A stretch of 64,000 nt of DNA, taken from Clostridia bacterium (GTDB taxonomy: Bacteria > Bacillota_A > Clostridia > Christensenellales > Aristaeellaceae). The translations under genes and the position numbers were made by a program. The notes below the pieces were generated by a model. That model searched no databases. It saw only the letters and a list, made by a program, of their open reading frames with translations, and was not told the origin of the DNA. Positions within the stretch are counted from its first letter, which is position 1, and every line of letters begins with the position of its first letter. This document shows, in pieces, positions 15,793-27,469 of the stretch. The stretch is taken from assembly GCA_017430945.1 (NCBI GenBank), contig JAFRMB010000015.1, positions 1 through 64,000 on the forward strand, given 5' to 3'.

Positions 15793-17682
15793 TCATCGTT
15801 TGATCTTTTTGGCATACTTTGAAAACAGGAAGCTCTGGAACTCCGGCCCGGCGACGCCGTCGGCGCTGTCGTAGCCCATCGCGAGCTGCGCGTCGGTCAC
15901 GGCCTGGCGCGTGCCATCGTTGTAGGTGCCGATGCTGTCGCGCACCTTATCCTGCTTCAGATACCCCAGGGAGAACAGCTGACGCTGGAGCCGCGTCACC
16001 TGATCGCCGGTGTCGCCGGGCTGGAGCAGCTCGAAGCGCTGGGGGTTGTTGAAGAAGCGCACGCCGGGGCCGGGCGCGGCCCGGCTGCGTATGTAGCGCT
16101 GCAGGGAGGCGGATGCCTCTCCGGTGGCCTCTACGCCGATGACGTTCTGGAAAGCCATGACGGCCTGCTGGGTCTGCTCGTCATAGGCGATGCCCGGGGT
16201 GACGGCATAGCCCAACGCCTGGAGGCGGTTTCGGAGCACCGCCACGGCATTGCCGGTCTCGCCGAGCTTGAGGTTGAAGTACAGCGCGTCGCCGCTCTCG
16301 TCCGCGTCGTATCCGGATGCGATCGGATCGTCCTGAGCGGCTTCGGCATCTTCAAGCCCCTGGGTCTGGGCGTAGGTTTTTGCGTTCCGGCTGAACAGCG
16401 TCGACTGCAGCCACGCGGAAGCCAGGCCGTCCACGTCCAGGCCGTTGGCCTGCTGGTAGAGCTGGACCGCGCTGATGGTGGCGTTGCCGTACTGGCCGTT
16501 GGGGGTGCCGCTGGCATAGCCCAGCTGCACCAGCCTGCGCTGCAGATCGAGTACCGCCTTGCCGCTGTCTCCGGGGTTCAGGTTCTCGTACTGCTGGTCG
16601 CCGGTCTCTCCGCCGAACTCGGGGGCCTGGTCTGAGAGCAGGAAGCGCTGCATCTCCTGCGTGAGCACGCCGCTGGGCGCGCGCCCGATGGCCTGCAGGA
16701 AGCGGTTCACCGCGCTCTGCGTGGCCTCGTCGAACACGCCGCTGCCGCTGTTCATGTTCAGGTAGCCGAGATCGATGAGTCGCTTCTGGATCTGGGACAC
16801 CGCGAGCCCCGAGTTGCCCAGCGCGATGGATGAACCGTCGCCTTCCGCTTCTCCGCCGTCGTCAGAGGGGATGACCACGCCCTCCAGCACGGATACAGGC
16901 GGCGCCGTCGCCATCGACTCGATGGACGGGTCATAGGTGTGGGCGGTCTCGCTGTAGAGCTCGCGCTGCATGTTCACATCGGCGACGTCGCTGGCTGCCA
17001 GCCCGTAGGACTGGTAGAAGAGCTGGACGCAATAGGCGGTCTGTTCGTCGTAGGCGCCGGTCAGGTCCGATATGGGGTAGTTCAGGTTCTTCAGGCGCTG
17101 CTGGAGCGCATAAACGGAGCTGCCGACCGTGCCGGGGCGAAGCACCTGGTACTGCGCCAGCACCGCCTGGCTGTATTCGCTGCTGAGGTACACCGGCGCC
17201 GTGGAGGCGAACAGCCTGAGCTGCAGCTTCTGGGTGGCGACGCCGGTCTGCATCGTGCCGTAGGTCTGCTCGAATCGCTTCACCGAAGACTCGGTCTGTG
17301 TGTCGTACAGGCCGGTGACCTCGCCGTCGTAATAGCCCAGCTCCTGGAGCCGCGCCTGCAGCGCCTGAACGGCGATGCCGTTGGAGCCAAGGCTCAGGCT
17401 GCGGTACTCGGTGCGCTCCGTCTGACTGCGGGCGGACTGGAAATCGCCCTCGATGATGGACGCGTCGTTCAGCGTGACGTTGCCGTCCGGGTCGATGACG
17501 ATGGCGTCCGGCACGTCCAGATAGGCCGGCAGGGGCGTGGCGGTGGCGTAGGGCACATGGATATCCACGGAGTAGTTGGCTTCGGTATCCAGAAAGCTCT
17601 CGTCCATTTGACTGCAGCCGGACAGCGCCGGCAGCGCGCACGCCGCCAGCAGGGCCAGCCAAAGCATCTTCCGGTTCCGCAT
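15793..17682 (-). CDS. Lipoprotein with six peptidoglycan-binding domains
   Basis: The 629-residue protein starts with a lipoprotein signal peptide whose lipobox ends ALSGC (Cys23). Six PG_binding_1-like domains follow at about residues 97-157, 182-242, 286-348, 370-430, 471-531 and 553-620. Each has the pattern GxxGxxVxxLQxRLxxLGY...YD..T..AVxxFQ. No catalytic domain is attached, so it should tie the membrane to peptidoglycan or act as a wall scaffold. ATG 17682 is preceded by CGGAGG. It lies upstream of the MacA-like gene on the same strand and may be functionally linked to the other PG-binding protein there. Confidence 0.85.
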   Translation of the reverse strand: MRNRKMLWLALLAACALPALSGCSQMDESFLDTEANYSVDIHVPYATATPLPAYLDVPDAIVIDPDGNVTLNDASIIEGDFQSARSQTERTEYRSLSLGSNGIAVQALQARLQELGYYDGEVTGLYDTQTESSVKRFEQTYGTMQTGVATQKLQLRLFASTAPVYLSSEYSQAVLAQYQVLRPGTVGSSVYALQQRLKNLNYPISDLTGAYDEQTAYCVQLFYQSYGLAASDVADVNMQRELYSETAHTYDPSIESMATAPPVSVLEGVVIPSDDGGEAEGDGSSIALGNSGLAVSQIQKRLIDLGYLNMNSGSGVFDEATQSAVNRFLQAIGRAPSGVLTQEMQRFLLSDQAPEFGGETGDQQYENLNPGDSGKAVLDLQRRLVQLGYASGTPNGQYGNATISAVQLYQQANGLDVDGLASAWLQSTLFSRNAKTYAQTQGLEDAEAAQDDPIASGYDADESGDALYFNLKLGETGNAVAVLRNRLQALGYAVTPGIAYDEQTQQAVMAFQNVIGVEATGEASASLQRYIRSRAAPGPGVRFFNNPQRFELLQPGDTGDQVTRLQRQLFSLGYLKQDKVRDSIGTYNDGTRQAVTDAQLAMGYDSADGVAGPEFQSFLFSKYAKKIKR

Positions 17683-17763
17683 GTCCAGACCTCCGAATGA
17701 ACCAAAGCGCGCCGCGCCGCCGAAACGGCGGGACGCGCGAGAATCGCGCATAAAATCTATTAT

Positions 17764-17792
17764 ATTGTATACCACTCAATATGAAAAATCAA
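17764..17792 (-). promoter_or_regulatory. Promoter for the six-domain lipoprotein gene
   Basis: On the minus strand TTGATT (17787-17792), 17 bp, TACAAT (17764-17769). The region is AT-rich compared with its surroundings. Confidence 0.65.
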
Positions 17793-17816
17793 CATATTTG
17801 GAAGGGAAATATCGTG

Positions 17817-19787
17817 TCAATCGGTCCACTCGCCTTCCGCGGGCGTCGGGAGCGCATAGATCGTGACATCGCCCATATCGAACACGCGCTCGCCGTGCCG
17901 CTCGAACCAGGCCTCGTCCACGTCGAAGGACATGCGCTCATAGCTCGAGATGTAGGCATAGGAAACACCGTAGCGCCCGAACAGCGCCGCGCTGCCGGCG
18001 GGGTCCTCCAGCATCTGCCGTTCGTCGGACGCCTGGGCGGCGTAGTCGATCCCGTGGAAGTACAGATAGCTGCCCGTGCCGCAGACGATGTGACGCCCGG
18101 TCAGCGCCGCGACGGCATTGTTGTGCTGGTCGCCGGTGAGGAAGACGGCGTCTTCAGGGAGCGCCTTTTCGATATACTGCGCCGCGGCGACCTCGCTCGG
18201 TCCAAGAAGCCGGTAGTTCGAAACGACCTCCCGCGCGATGCTCAGCGCGCCGGAGAGCAGCGACACCAGCATGAAGGCGGCCGCCAGAAGATACCGGCCG
18301 CGAAGCCCCTGCAGCCGCTCGAAGAGCCGCACGAGGTAAAGCCCGACGGCGGGCATCATGACCATGAAGGCCACGTAGAACAGCTTGTTGTTGTCGTACA
18401 CGTTTGGCTGGAACACGATGAGTTCCGCCACGACGTAGATGCACAGCGCGCCCAGCCCCAGCGCGCGGCGCGCGGCGCGGGTATCCGTCCCGGGCTCGAG
18501 GGTCTGGGCGCGGTGCGGCCCCCGGTCGTCGAACAGCGCAGCGGGGACCATGAGTAGCCAGATGAGCCCCACATTTTTCACCCAGAACCACACATATCCG
18601 TCGATCAGGCGGCCGTTGCCCCGGTTGTTGACCCAGTTGAACAGAAAGTGGATGGAGCCGCCCTTCAGCGTCTGCGGCACGGCCCAGGTCAGGAGCTGCG
18701 GCGCGGCCAGCAGCACCGCCGAAGCGCCGTAGAGCAGGAACCGGCCGAGCGTTCGCAGCCGCGCCCCGGCGGGAGCGTGGATCGCGCATGAGGCCATGAC
18801 ACCGGCGCTCAAAAGCCCCAGGCCCAGGAAGGAGTGGGTGTGGATCATGGGCAGCGTGCCCGCCCAGATGCCCAGCGTGATGAAATCGGCCGCCGTGCCG
18901 CCTTCGATCGCCTCGAGCAACAGATACAGCGCCGGGAGCAGTGCCATCCAGCCGCAGAGCAGCGTGCGCTGGGGGATCATCATGTCGCATATCACGTTGA
19001 CCCAGCGCAGGTTGAGATCCGGCTGGTTGGTGGGGGTCTTGTAGAAGCCCGTGAAGATCGCGTTGAAGGCCGAGGCGTCCCGCCCGACGCCGTCCAGCGC
19101 GTAGATGAAGCCCAGACCGCCGTTCATGAACATGAGCAGCGTCGCGACCACCGTAGCTGCGGCGGAGCGGGTCAGGCGCCAGCACAGCAGGACGAAGCCC
19201 GAGAACACCAGCGCCAGCATCAGCGTGCCGGTGATCACAAAAGCCTGGGACAGGCCCGTTCCGAACAGCAGGAGCGATGTCGCCATGCTGTCGGCCAGGA
19301 AGGGATAGCCCAGCAGCGCGCCGGGCAGGATCGAGTATTCAGGCGGATAGGGGGCATTGCGCAGGGATGTGGCGATGCCCAGATGCAGACACAGGTCGCC
19401 GTAGGTCGACTGTCCCACGAACAGGGCGCCGTCCGACGGGCGGATGGTGTGGGTGTACTGCAGATAGCCGCCCAGCAGCACCAGGGGGATCACCAGCGCA
19501 GGCAGGAGCCAGGCGGGCATGTCCGTCCAGCGCCGCTGGTGCGGCCTGCCGCCCAGGATCTTCTGGGCCGCTGTGCCCATTGCGGCGGCGACGGGAAGCC
19601 CCAGCAGCGTCGCTGTGCGGGTGAAGCCCAGGAAGAACGCGAATAGCGTCGGTAGCCACATCAGCAGTATGAGCCCGGCGCACAGCCCGAGCCACAGCCG
19701 CACGAGCCTTTGCTGCCGGTAAAAGACGCTGTTCGCCAGCCAGACGCCCAGCGCCAGATATGCCGTGAGTATCAGGATCCCGATCAT
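17817..19787 (-). CDS. Large polytopic membrane protein, GT-C glycosyltransferase-like
   Basis: The 656-residue protein has roughly twelve hydrophobic helices in its first 540 residues and a soluble C-terminal segment of about 110. The first extracytoplasmic loop carries DGALFVGQSTYGDLCLHLG, an acidic/His loop reminiscent of GT-C enzymes that use lipid-linked sugars. The assignment is by topology only. ATG 19787 was chosen because GGAGG lies 6 nt upstream. An upstream in-frame start would overlap the promoter. I do not recognise a specific family. Confidence 0.6.
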   Translation of the reverse strand: MIGILILTAYLALGVWLANSVFYRQQRLVRLWLGLCAGLILLMWLPTLFAFFLGFTRTATLLGLPVAAAMGTAAQKILGGRPHQRRWTDMPAWLLPALVIPLVLLGGYLQYTHTIRPSDGALFVGQSTYGDLCLHLGIATSLRNAPYPPEYSILPGALLGYPFLADSMATSLLLFGTGLSQAFVITGTLMLALVFSGFVLLCWRLTRSAAATVVATLLMFMNGGLGFIYALDGVGRDASAFNAIFTGFYKTPTNQPDLNLRWVNVICDMMIPQRTLLCGWMALLPALYLLLEAIEGGTAADFITLGIWAGTLPMIHTHSFLGLGLLSAGVMASCAIHAPAGARLRTLGRFLLYGASAVLLAAPQLLTWAVPQTLKGGSIHFLFNWVNNRGNGRLIDGYVWFWVKNVGLIWLLMVPAALFDDRGPHRAQTLEPGTDTRAARRALGLGALCIYVVAELIVFQPNVYDNNKLFYVAFMVMMPAVGLYLVRLFERLQGLRGRYLLAAAFMLVSLLSGALSIAREVVSNYRLLGPSEVAAAQYIEKALPEDAVFLTGDQHNNAVAALTGRHIVCGTGSYLYFHGIDYAAQASDERQMLEDPAGSAALFGRYGVSYAYISSYERMSFDVDEAWFERHGERVFDMGDVTIYALPTPAEGEWTD

Positions 19788-19821
19788 AAGTGCCTCCGGA
19801 AGGCGTAAAGTTCTTTCCGCA

Positions 19822-19851
19822 ATTATATCACCGGCTGCCATTTTCTGTAAA
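19822..19851 (-). promoter_or_regulatory. Promoter for the GT-C-like gene
   Basis: On the minus strand TTTACA (19846-19851), 18 bp, TATAAT (19822-19827), 34 bp before the start codon. Confidence 0.75.
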
Positions 19852-20054
19852 GGAGACCGCCGCGCTTTCAGGGTAAAACCTTTTGGGCAAAACGATGCAA
19901 AAAAATGTGACGAATCGTGATTTCTTTGTCAAGATTGCGTCAATTTGCTGCCTCCATTACGTCATCGATTTTAAATGGATGTTTTCAGATATTAAGAAGA
20001 TATTTCTTACTGTGTATTATCCTAGACGTTAATGTGCATATAGTTGGGGAAGCC
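19852..20054. other. AT-rich divergent intergenic region
   Basis: No gene is visible. The stretch is markedly AT-richer than the rest of the window, with runs such as AAAAAAATGTG and GATATTAAGAAGATATTTC. It separates two divergent promoters, so it may hold regulator sites, but I could not define one. Confidence 0.4.
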
Positions 20055-20083
20055 TTGAATTTGTGACAAGCTTGGGATAGAAT
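20055..20083 (+). promoter_or_regulatory. Promoter for the Ig-like wall protein gene
   Basis: TTGAAT (20055-20060), 17 bp, TAGAAT (20078-20083). The start codon is 37 bp downstream. Confidence 0.75.
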
Positions 20084-20107
20084 AATGATAAACATAAACG
20101 CGTTTTT

Positions 20108-20120
20108 GGAGGTATCCTCC
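20108..20120 (+). promoter_or_regulatory. Shine-Dalgarno inside a perfect hairpin
   Basis: GGAGG (20108-20112), TAT, CCTCC (20116-20120), and then ATG at 20121. The ribosome site is paired with its exact complement through a 3-nt loop and the start codon follows immediately. The stem could mask the ribosome site, or it may be melted by a regulator or by temperature. Confidence 0.6.
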
Positions 20121-20594
20121 ATGAAGAAACACAATTCAAAGTGGTTTTCGGCGGCACTCGCTGTGCTGTTGCTGCTGATGAGCGGCTGTGCGTTGGCGCA
20201 GGGCGCGATCAGCACGACGGTCGTCATGCGCGTTTCGCACATGACGCAAAACGCCGTGGTCGACGCAGGAGAGGATCTTTCCATAGAAGTCAACATCGAC
20301 GGCGTCGAGCCCGATTCCTATCAGTGGTATTTCAACGATGAGGCGATCACCGGAGCAAACCAGAAGGTGCTGAACATCGTCAATGCGCAGCCGGAGGATA
20401 CCGGCATATACCGTCTGGACGCCTTCGACGCGAACGGGAAGATGCTGGTGAGCATGGACATCGCCGCGCGCGTGATCGAGAAAAAGGTGCCCCAGTCCGG
20501 CGACAACTCGATGCCGGTGGGATTTGCCTTTGCCGGCATCGCGCTTTGCGGCGCTGTGATGGCGTTACTCCTGCGCCGCCGGGCTATGGCGTGA
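20121..20594 (+). CDS. Small Ig-like wall protein with a sortase-type sorting signal
   Basis: The 157-residue protein has a signal peptide (1-27, ...LMSGCALAQ; the Cys is weakly lipobox-like). An Ig-like domain follows (DSYQWYFNDEAITGANQ and DTGIYRLDAFD, the Trp and Tyr-x-Cys-like core of I-set domains). The C terminus reads VPQSGDNS, a hydrophobic helix and RRRAMA, which is the layout of an LPXTG-class sorting signal with V-P-Q-S-G as motif. It would be linked covalently to the wall by a sortase, none of which is encoded here. ATG 20121 is preferred over an ATG twelve codons upstream because of GGAGG at 20108. Confidence 0.7.
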   Translation: MKKHNSKWFSAALAVLLLLMSGCALAQGAISTTVVMRVSHMTQNAVVDAGEDLSIEVNIDGVEPDSYQWYFNDEAITGANQKVLNIVNAQPEDTGIYRLDAFDANGKMLVSMDIAARVIEKKVPQSGDNSMPVGFAFAGIALCGAVMALLLRRRAMA

Positions 20595-20608
20595 CACGTG
20601 ATACGGAT

Positions 20609-20640
20609 ACAGCGACCGGCATGAGCAGGTCGCTGTTTTA
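20609..20640 (+). terminator. Rho-independent terminator
   Basis: ACAGCGACC (20609-20617) pairs with GGTCGCTGT (20628-20636), followed by TTTA. It ends the wall-protein gene unit. Confidence 0.85.
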
Positions 20641-20738
20641 TTGGCCTTTTTCGGCCCGGCGCCGGGCTGTGCATCGCATCAAATGACCACATAAGGATGC
20701 GCGGAGGCTCTGCCGGCGCAGGGCGTCCGGCACGATGA

Positions 20739-21908
<1,170 letters not shown>

Positions 21909-21957
21909 CGCCGACACGTTAATTTTCTGGTCAGGGGCGCGTTTAACCCTTATAAAG

Positions 21958-21986
21958 TTGTAATTCCCGCGCGCCTCGGTTATAAT
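21958..21986 (+). promoter_or_regulatory. Promoter for yajC
   Basis: TTGTAA (21958-21963), 17 bp, TATAAT (21981-21986). yajC can therefore be transcribed independently of tgt. Confidence 0.8.
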
Positions 21987-22020
21987 GATGGATACAATGA
22001 ACTGAAAAGGAGTAACTGTC

Positions 22021-22413
22021 ATGCTGATGAACTATGCTTTCAAGCTTGCCGAGGCCACCGGCGGCGCCGTGTCTGTCAACGACGCTGCGAGCGCGCCCCA
22101 GGACGGCGGCATGCTTTCGATGATCCTCATGATGGTCGTCATGGTCGCCGTGTTCTATTTCTTCCTGATCCGCCCCCAGCGCAAGAAGGACAAGGCTGTG
22201 AAGAACATGCTGAACAGCCTGAAGCCGGGCGACAAGATCTGCACCATCGGCGGCTTCTACGCCACCATCGTCTCCATCAATGACGAGGATGTGACCATCT
22301 CTCTGGGCACCCAGCAGAACATCGTGGTCATCAAGCGCGCGGCTGTGGGCTCCGTGGTCACCAAGGAAGGCAAGGCTATCGCCGTCGAGAACGAATCCGC
22401 TCCCGAGATCTGA
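22021..22413 (+). CDS. yajC: Preprotein translocase accessory subunit YajC
   Basis: The 130-residue protein has a single transmembrane helix at about 31-49 followed at once by the family signature FFLIRPQRKKDKAVKNML, then GDKICTIGGFYATIVSI. YajC associates with SecDF-SecYEG in the membrane. The N terminus is about 20 residues longer than many YajC proteins. AAAGGAG lies about 9 nt before ATG 22021. SecD/SecF genes, often adjacent, are not in the window. Confidence 0.93.
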   Translation: MLMNYAFKLAEATGGAVSVNDAASAPQDGGMLSMILMMVVMVAVFYFFLIRPQRKKDKAVKNMLNSLKPGDKICTIGGFYATIVSINDEDVTISLGTQQNIVVIKRAAVGSVVTKEGKAIAVENESAPEI

Positions 22414-22451
22414 TGTCCTACGGCGCTGCGATTTTACGAACACGCCATCTT

Positions 22452-22487
22452 CCCGCCCCGTTCGCCGCTTGAATCGGGGCGGGTTTT
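22452..22487 (+). terminator. Rho-independent terminator after yajC
   Basis: CCCGCCCCG (22452-22460) pairs with CGGGGCGGG (22475-22483), followed by TTTT. Confidence 0.85.
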
Positions 22488-22608
22488 GTCATAAAATGAA
22501 GGAAAAACCGGATCGATCGGTCGGGCACCGTGCCGGCCGCCGGTGATATGCCGGGACATGTCCTCCAAAACGCTGTGGGCGCCTGCGCCCGTGATGGGAG
22601 TTGATACG

Positions 22609-24696
<2,088 letters not shown>

Positions 24697-24724
24697 CGCC
24701 CCGGAAGCGTCGAAAGCCCGGTTC

Positions 24725-24767
24725 ACGACATGAGACCGCCCTGTTTCGGGGCGGTCTCATGTCGTTT
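24725..24767 (+). terminator. Long-stem terminator after glnN
   Basis: A perfect 16-bp stem (24725-24740 with 24750-24765) with a 9-nt loop is followed by only TTT. Confidence 0.8.
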
Positions 24768-24877
24768 GACGGATCCTTCGTCAACGGGAGGAAAGCGCGC
24801 AGATCCGCGTGCTGCGCAGACAGATCTCATCGCGGGAAGGCGGCGGTCTTTCTCCGAAAGCGCCGGCGTTATCCCTG

Positions 24878-24918
24878 AAAAAGCGATCCTGACGGATATG
24901 CCGCCGGGATCGCTTTTT
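24878..24918. terminator. Bidirectional terminator
   Basis: AAAAAGCGATCC (24878-24889) pairs with GGATCGCTTTTT (24907-24918). The A/T arms serve as U-tracts in both directions. It would end the minus-strand exported-protein operon and back up the glnN terminator. The rest of 24768-25037 shows no gene; a further AAAAAGCGCTCCC element lies at about 24988-25000. Confidence 0.8.
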
Positions 24919-25037
24919 GATAGGGGGAGACCCGCGCCTCCCATGGCCTTTATTCGGGCCTGCCGACCGTCCGGTCCGCCTCGTTCCGGGAGCGCTTTTT
25001 GATGCGCCGGACGCGGCAGTGCGCCCGGACGTGCGCT

Positions 25038-25913
25038 TCATTCGCCCAGAGGCGCGGGGACGTATCCCGCGGCCTCCACCAATGCGCGCCCTTCGGCGGT
25101 GGCCAGCCATTCGTAGAGCAGACGCGCGGGGGAATCGGCCGGCGCGTCGGCGCGGATGACGGCGTAGAAGGGCTGCCGATAGGGATATTCGCCGTCGGCG
25201 ATGGTCGCGTTGGTGGGCGGTACGCCGTCGACGCTCAGCAGCTTGACGCCTTCCTGCATGTACATGTTGTCGATGTAATAGTAGACGGAGTAGCCGATGG
25301 CGTTGGCGGTGTTGCGATAGGCGGCGATCTCATCCACCAGCTCGCCCATGTCGCCCGGGCGCAGTTCGGTCGGCGCGTCCATCATCGGCACGCCCTTCAT
25401 CACCTGGGCCAGCATCATGACCTGGGAGCCGGAGGTCTCGACGCGCTGGTAGGCCACGATGTCCAGGTCCGCGCCGCCGACCTCCCGCCAGTTGGTGATG
25501 CGCCCGGAGTAGATGCCCACGATCTCATCGTGCGTAAGGGATGAAACGGGGTTGTCTTCGTTGATCAGGAATACCGGCGCGTCGAGCCCGATGGCCTGGC
25601 ATTCCAGCTCGACGCCCTCGTTCTTGGCGAGATCCCAGGCGTCCTGGGAGGGCTCGTAGACCAGCAGCAGATCGGCGCGGCCTTCGACCAGCGCGTAGAA
25701 GGACGCGGTGGTCTTGCTGTGGGAAATGGTGCTTTTCGCCGTCGCCTCGTCTGCGCCTGTGGCGGTCTGCATGAGCAGATAGCTCAGCGGCAGGGTGGCG
25801 GTGGAGCCATCCACCGCAGGGTATTCGTCGGGGCTGAGCGCCGGGCATTCGGCAAAGGCGGCGGCGCAGAGCGCCAGCGTCAGGGCGATGAGCATCGCGA
25901 TCGTCTTTTTCAT
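25038..25913 (-). CDS. PstS-like phosphate-binding protein
   Basis: The 291-residue exported protein has a signal peptide (1-21, AAAFAE) and a PBP-like fold: DGSTATLPLSYLL near residue 35, HSKTTASFYALV near 64, LTHDEIVGIYSGRITNWREVGG near 125, and VETSGSQVMM and NAIGYSVYYY further on. These match PstS-type proteins, where the DGS and SG-S loops bind phosphate. There is no lipobox, and no pstCAB genes are next to it, so it may be a sensor or non-transport member. GGGAGGAAG precedes the ATG. It is the last gene of a three-gene exported-protein operon. Confidence 0.8.
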   Translation of the reverse strand: MKKTIAMLIALTLALCAAAFAECPALSPDEYPAVDGSTATLPLSYLLMQTATGADEATAKSTISHSKTTASFYALVEGRADLLLVYEPSQDAWDLAKNEGVELECQAIGLDAPVFLINEDNPVSSLTHDEIVGIYSGRITNWREVGGADLDIVAYQRVETSGSQVMMLAQVMKGVPMMDAPTELRPGDMGELVDEIAAYRNTANAIGYSVYYYIDNMYMQEGVKLLSVDGVPPTNATIADGEYPYRQPFYAVIRADAPADSPARLLYEWLATAEGRALVEAAGYVPAPLGE

Positions 25914-25929
25914 GTTCTTCTTCCTCCCA

Positions 25930-27375
25930 TCAATCCAGCAGGTTCTGATAGACGTCGTAGGCGTAGAGCCAGCGCCCGTCCATATCGATGAGTCCGGTAC
26001 GATTGCCCTGAGTGACCCAGAAGCGATCGGGGGCCAGCATCTCGAGCGTTTCGTAGTTCAGATCCAGCACCATTTGCCCGTCCTGATCGCACAGCCCGCT
26101 GCGGAGGCTGCGCCAGTCGGAGACAAAGGAACCGTAGGGATCCACGTAGTTGCGCCAGGACTCGACCCTGTAAAGGCCCCGGCCGTCTGCCCAGCACAGC
26201 CCGTAGAGCGCCTGAAAAAAGCCGCCGACAGGCTCGCCGTCCAGCGTGGTCAGGCGGGCGGCCTCGAAGGGCCATTCGCCCTGGCTCACGATCAGCCGCT
26301 GAGGCATTTCTTCGCATTCGTACGAAAACCAGCAGTTGACGTCCCGATCGTCCGTCACGGAGCCGAGCCGCGTGCCGTCCAGCGCGTAGATATCGCTGCG
26401 GCCGGAGCCGGATATACAGAACATCGCGGGATTGGGCATCCAGCCGTACGCGCCCTCGCCGACCGGCAGATCGAGCAGGAGCGTACCGCTGTCGTCATAC
26501 ACGTGGAACACGCCGCTGCGCTCGGCGATGAATACGCCGCCGTCCAGCGTGTCGTCGTGGATGATGCTGTCGTATCCGGGTTCGACGACGAAGCGGCCGT
26601 TCCGGTCGATGAGACCGCGCCTGTCCGCCACCGTCACCCGCGCGAGCGCGCCGCAGAAGTCGTATGCGTCGTCAAAGCGCGCGCCAAAGAGCTGCCGGCC
26701 TTCTTCATCGACGAATATGGCGCCGCCGTCAAATTCCTGTACGCCATCCACCATGCAGATGCCATCCGAAAAGCTTCCCAAGGCAAACTGGTCGGCGTGC
26801 AGCCCCGTATCGCGGCTGACGCCGTCCGGGCCGATGGCCACGATCGGATATTTGACGTCGTATTCCGGCGCGCTGTTCCCAAGGCGGAGCGCCAGCCAGC
26901 CGCCGCTGCCGGTGGGCACGATGTTTGCGTATTCCGGGGGCAGCACGATGTGCCCTTCGGCATCCATGACGCCGCAGCGGCGATCCGGAGAGGTCCGGAA
27001 GATCAGGCGATCCTCTCCGGCCCAGGTCAGGTCGGCGTATGCATAGTCCGTCTTCAGCTGCCCGGCGGCGTCCATGAGCGCGACGGGGACGAAGTAATCG
27101 TCGTCCGGGCGCGTGATCTCGCCGGCGAGAGATGGCTCGACGACCTTTGGCGCGACGCTGTACAGCCTCGACGCCTCCGGCGTGTCCTCGGGCGTAAGCC
27201 GGTAGATGTAGCCATAGGTGTCCTCCGGGGTGAGCTTCGTGCCGTCGTCCCGAAGCAGCATGCCGAAGCGGACGCCGTCCTCGGGACGGTCGACGAATAC
27301 CGGCAGGACCTCGCCCAGGGCCGGAGCGGCCGCGAGCAGCAGGCACAGGAACGCGCACAGCGCGCAGCGTTTCAT
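25930..27375 (-). CDS. Exported WG-repeat-type protein
   Basis: The 481-residue protein has a signal peptide (1-21, APALGE). The rest is a chain of repeats such as RRCGVMDAEGHIVLPPEYANI, RRGLIDRNGRFVVEPGYDSI and RTGLIDMDGRWLYAYD, the G-hydrophobic-hydrophobic-D-x-x-G-x pattern of WG/KWG beta repeats. Such proteins are predicted beta-propeller-like and their roles are mostly unknown. AAAGGAG precedes ATG 27375. It lies 16 bp before the PstS-like gene and 94 bp after the CAP-domain gene. Confidence 0.7.
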   Translation of the reverse strand: MKRCALCAFLCLLLAAAPALGEVLPVFVDRPEDGVRFGMLLRDDGTKLTPEDTYGYIYRLTPEDTPEASRLYSVAPKVVEPSLAGEITRPDDDYFVPVALMDAAGQLKTDYAYADLTWAGEDRLIFRTSPDRRCGVMDAEGHIVLPPEYANIVPTGSGGWLALRLGNSAPEYDVKYPIVAIGPDGVSRDTGLHADQFALGSFSDGICMVDGVQEFDGGAIFVDEEGRQLFGARFDDAYDFCGALARVTVADRRGLIDRNGRFVVEPGYDSIIHDDTLDGGVFIAERSGVFHVYDDSGTLLLDLPVGEGAYGWMPNPAMFCISGSGRSDIYALDGTRLGSVTDDRDVNCWFSYECEEMPQRLIVSQGEWPFEAARLTTLDGEPVGGFFQALYGLCWADGRGLYRVESWRNYVDPYGSFVSDWRSLRSGLCDQDGQMVLDLNYETLEMLAPDRFWVTQGNRTGLIDMDGRWLYAYDVYQNLLD

Positions 27376-27469
27376 GATCGATATCTCCTTTCGATGGGCT
27401 CCGGGACAGCGCACAGGGGCGGCCCGGCAAGGCCCCGGTCTTCAATGGTGCAAGGTGTTGGAGGGGCGT

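Noticed and set aside
20590..20606. parS-like sequence near GACACGTGATAC
   Set aside because: Only the central CACGTG and a few flanking bases match the parS consensus. It lies at the start of a terminator region, far from parAB.
25038..25913. A phosphate ABC transporter operon
   Set aside because: Only a PstS-like protein is present. The neighbours are WG-repeat and CAP proteins, and no PstCAB or PhoU is encoded.
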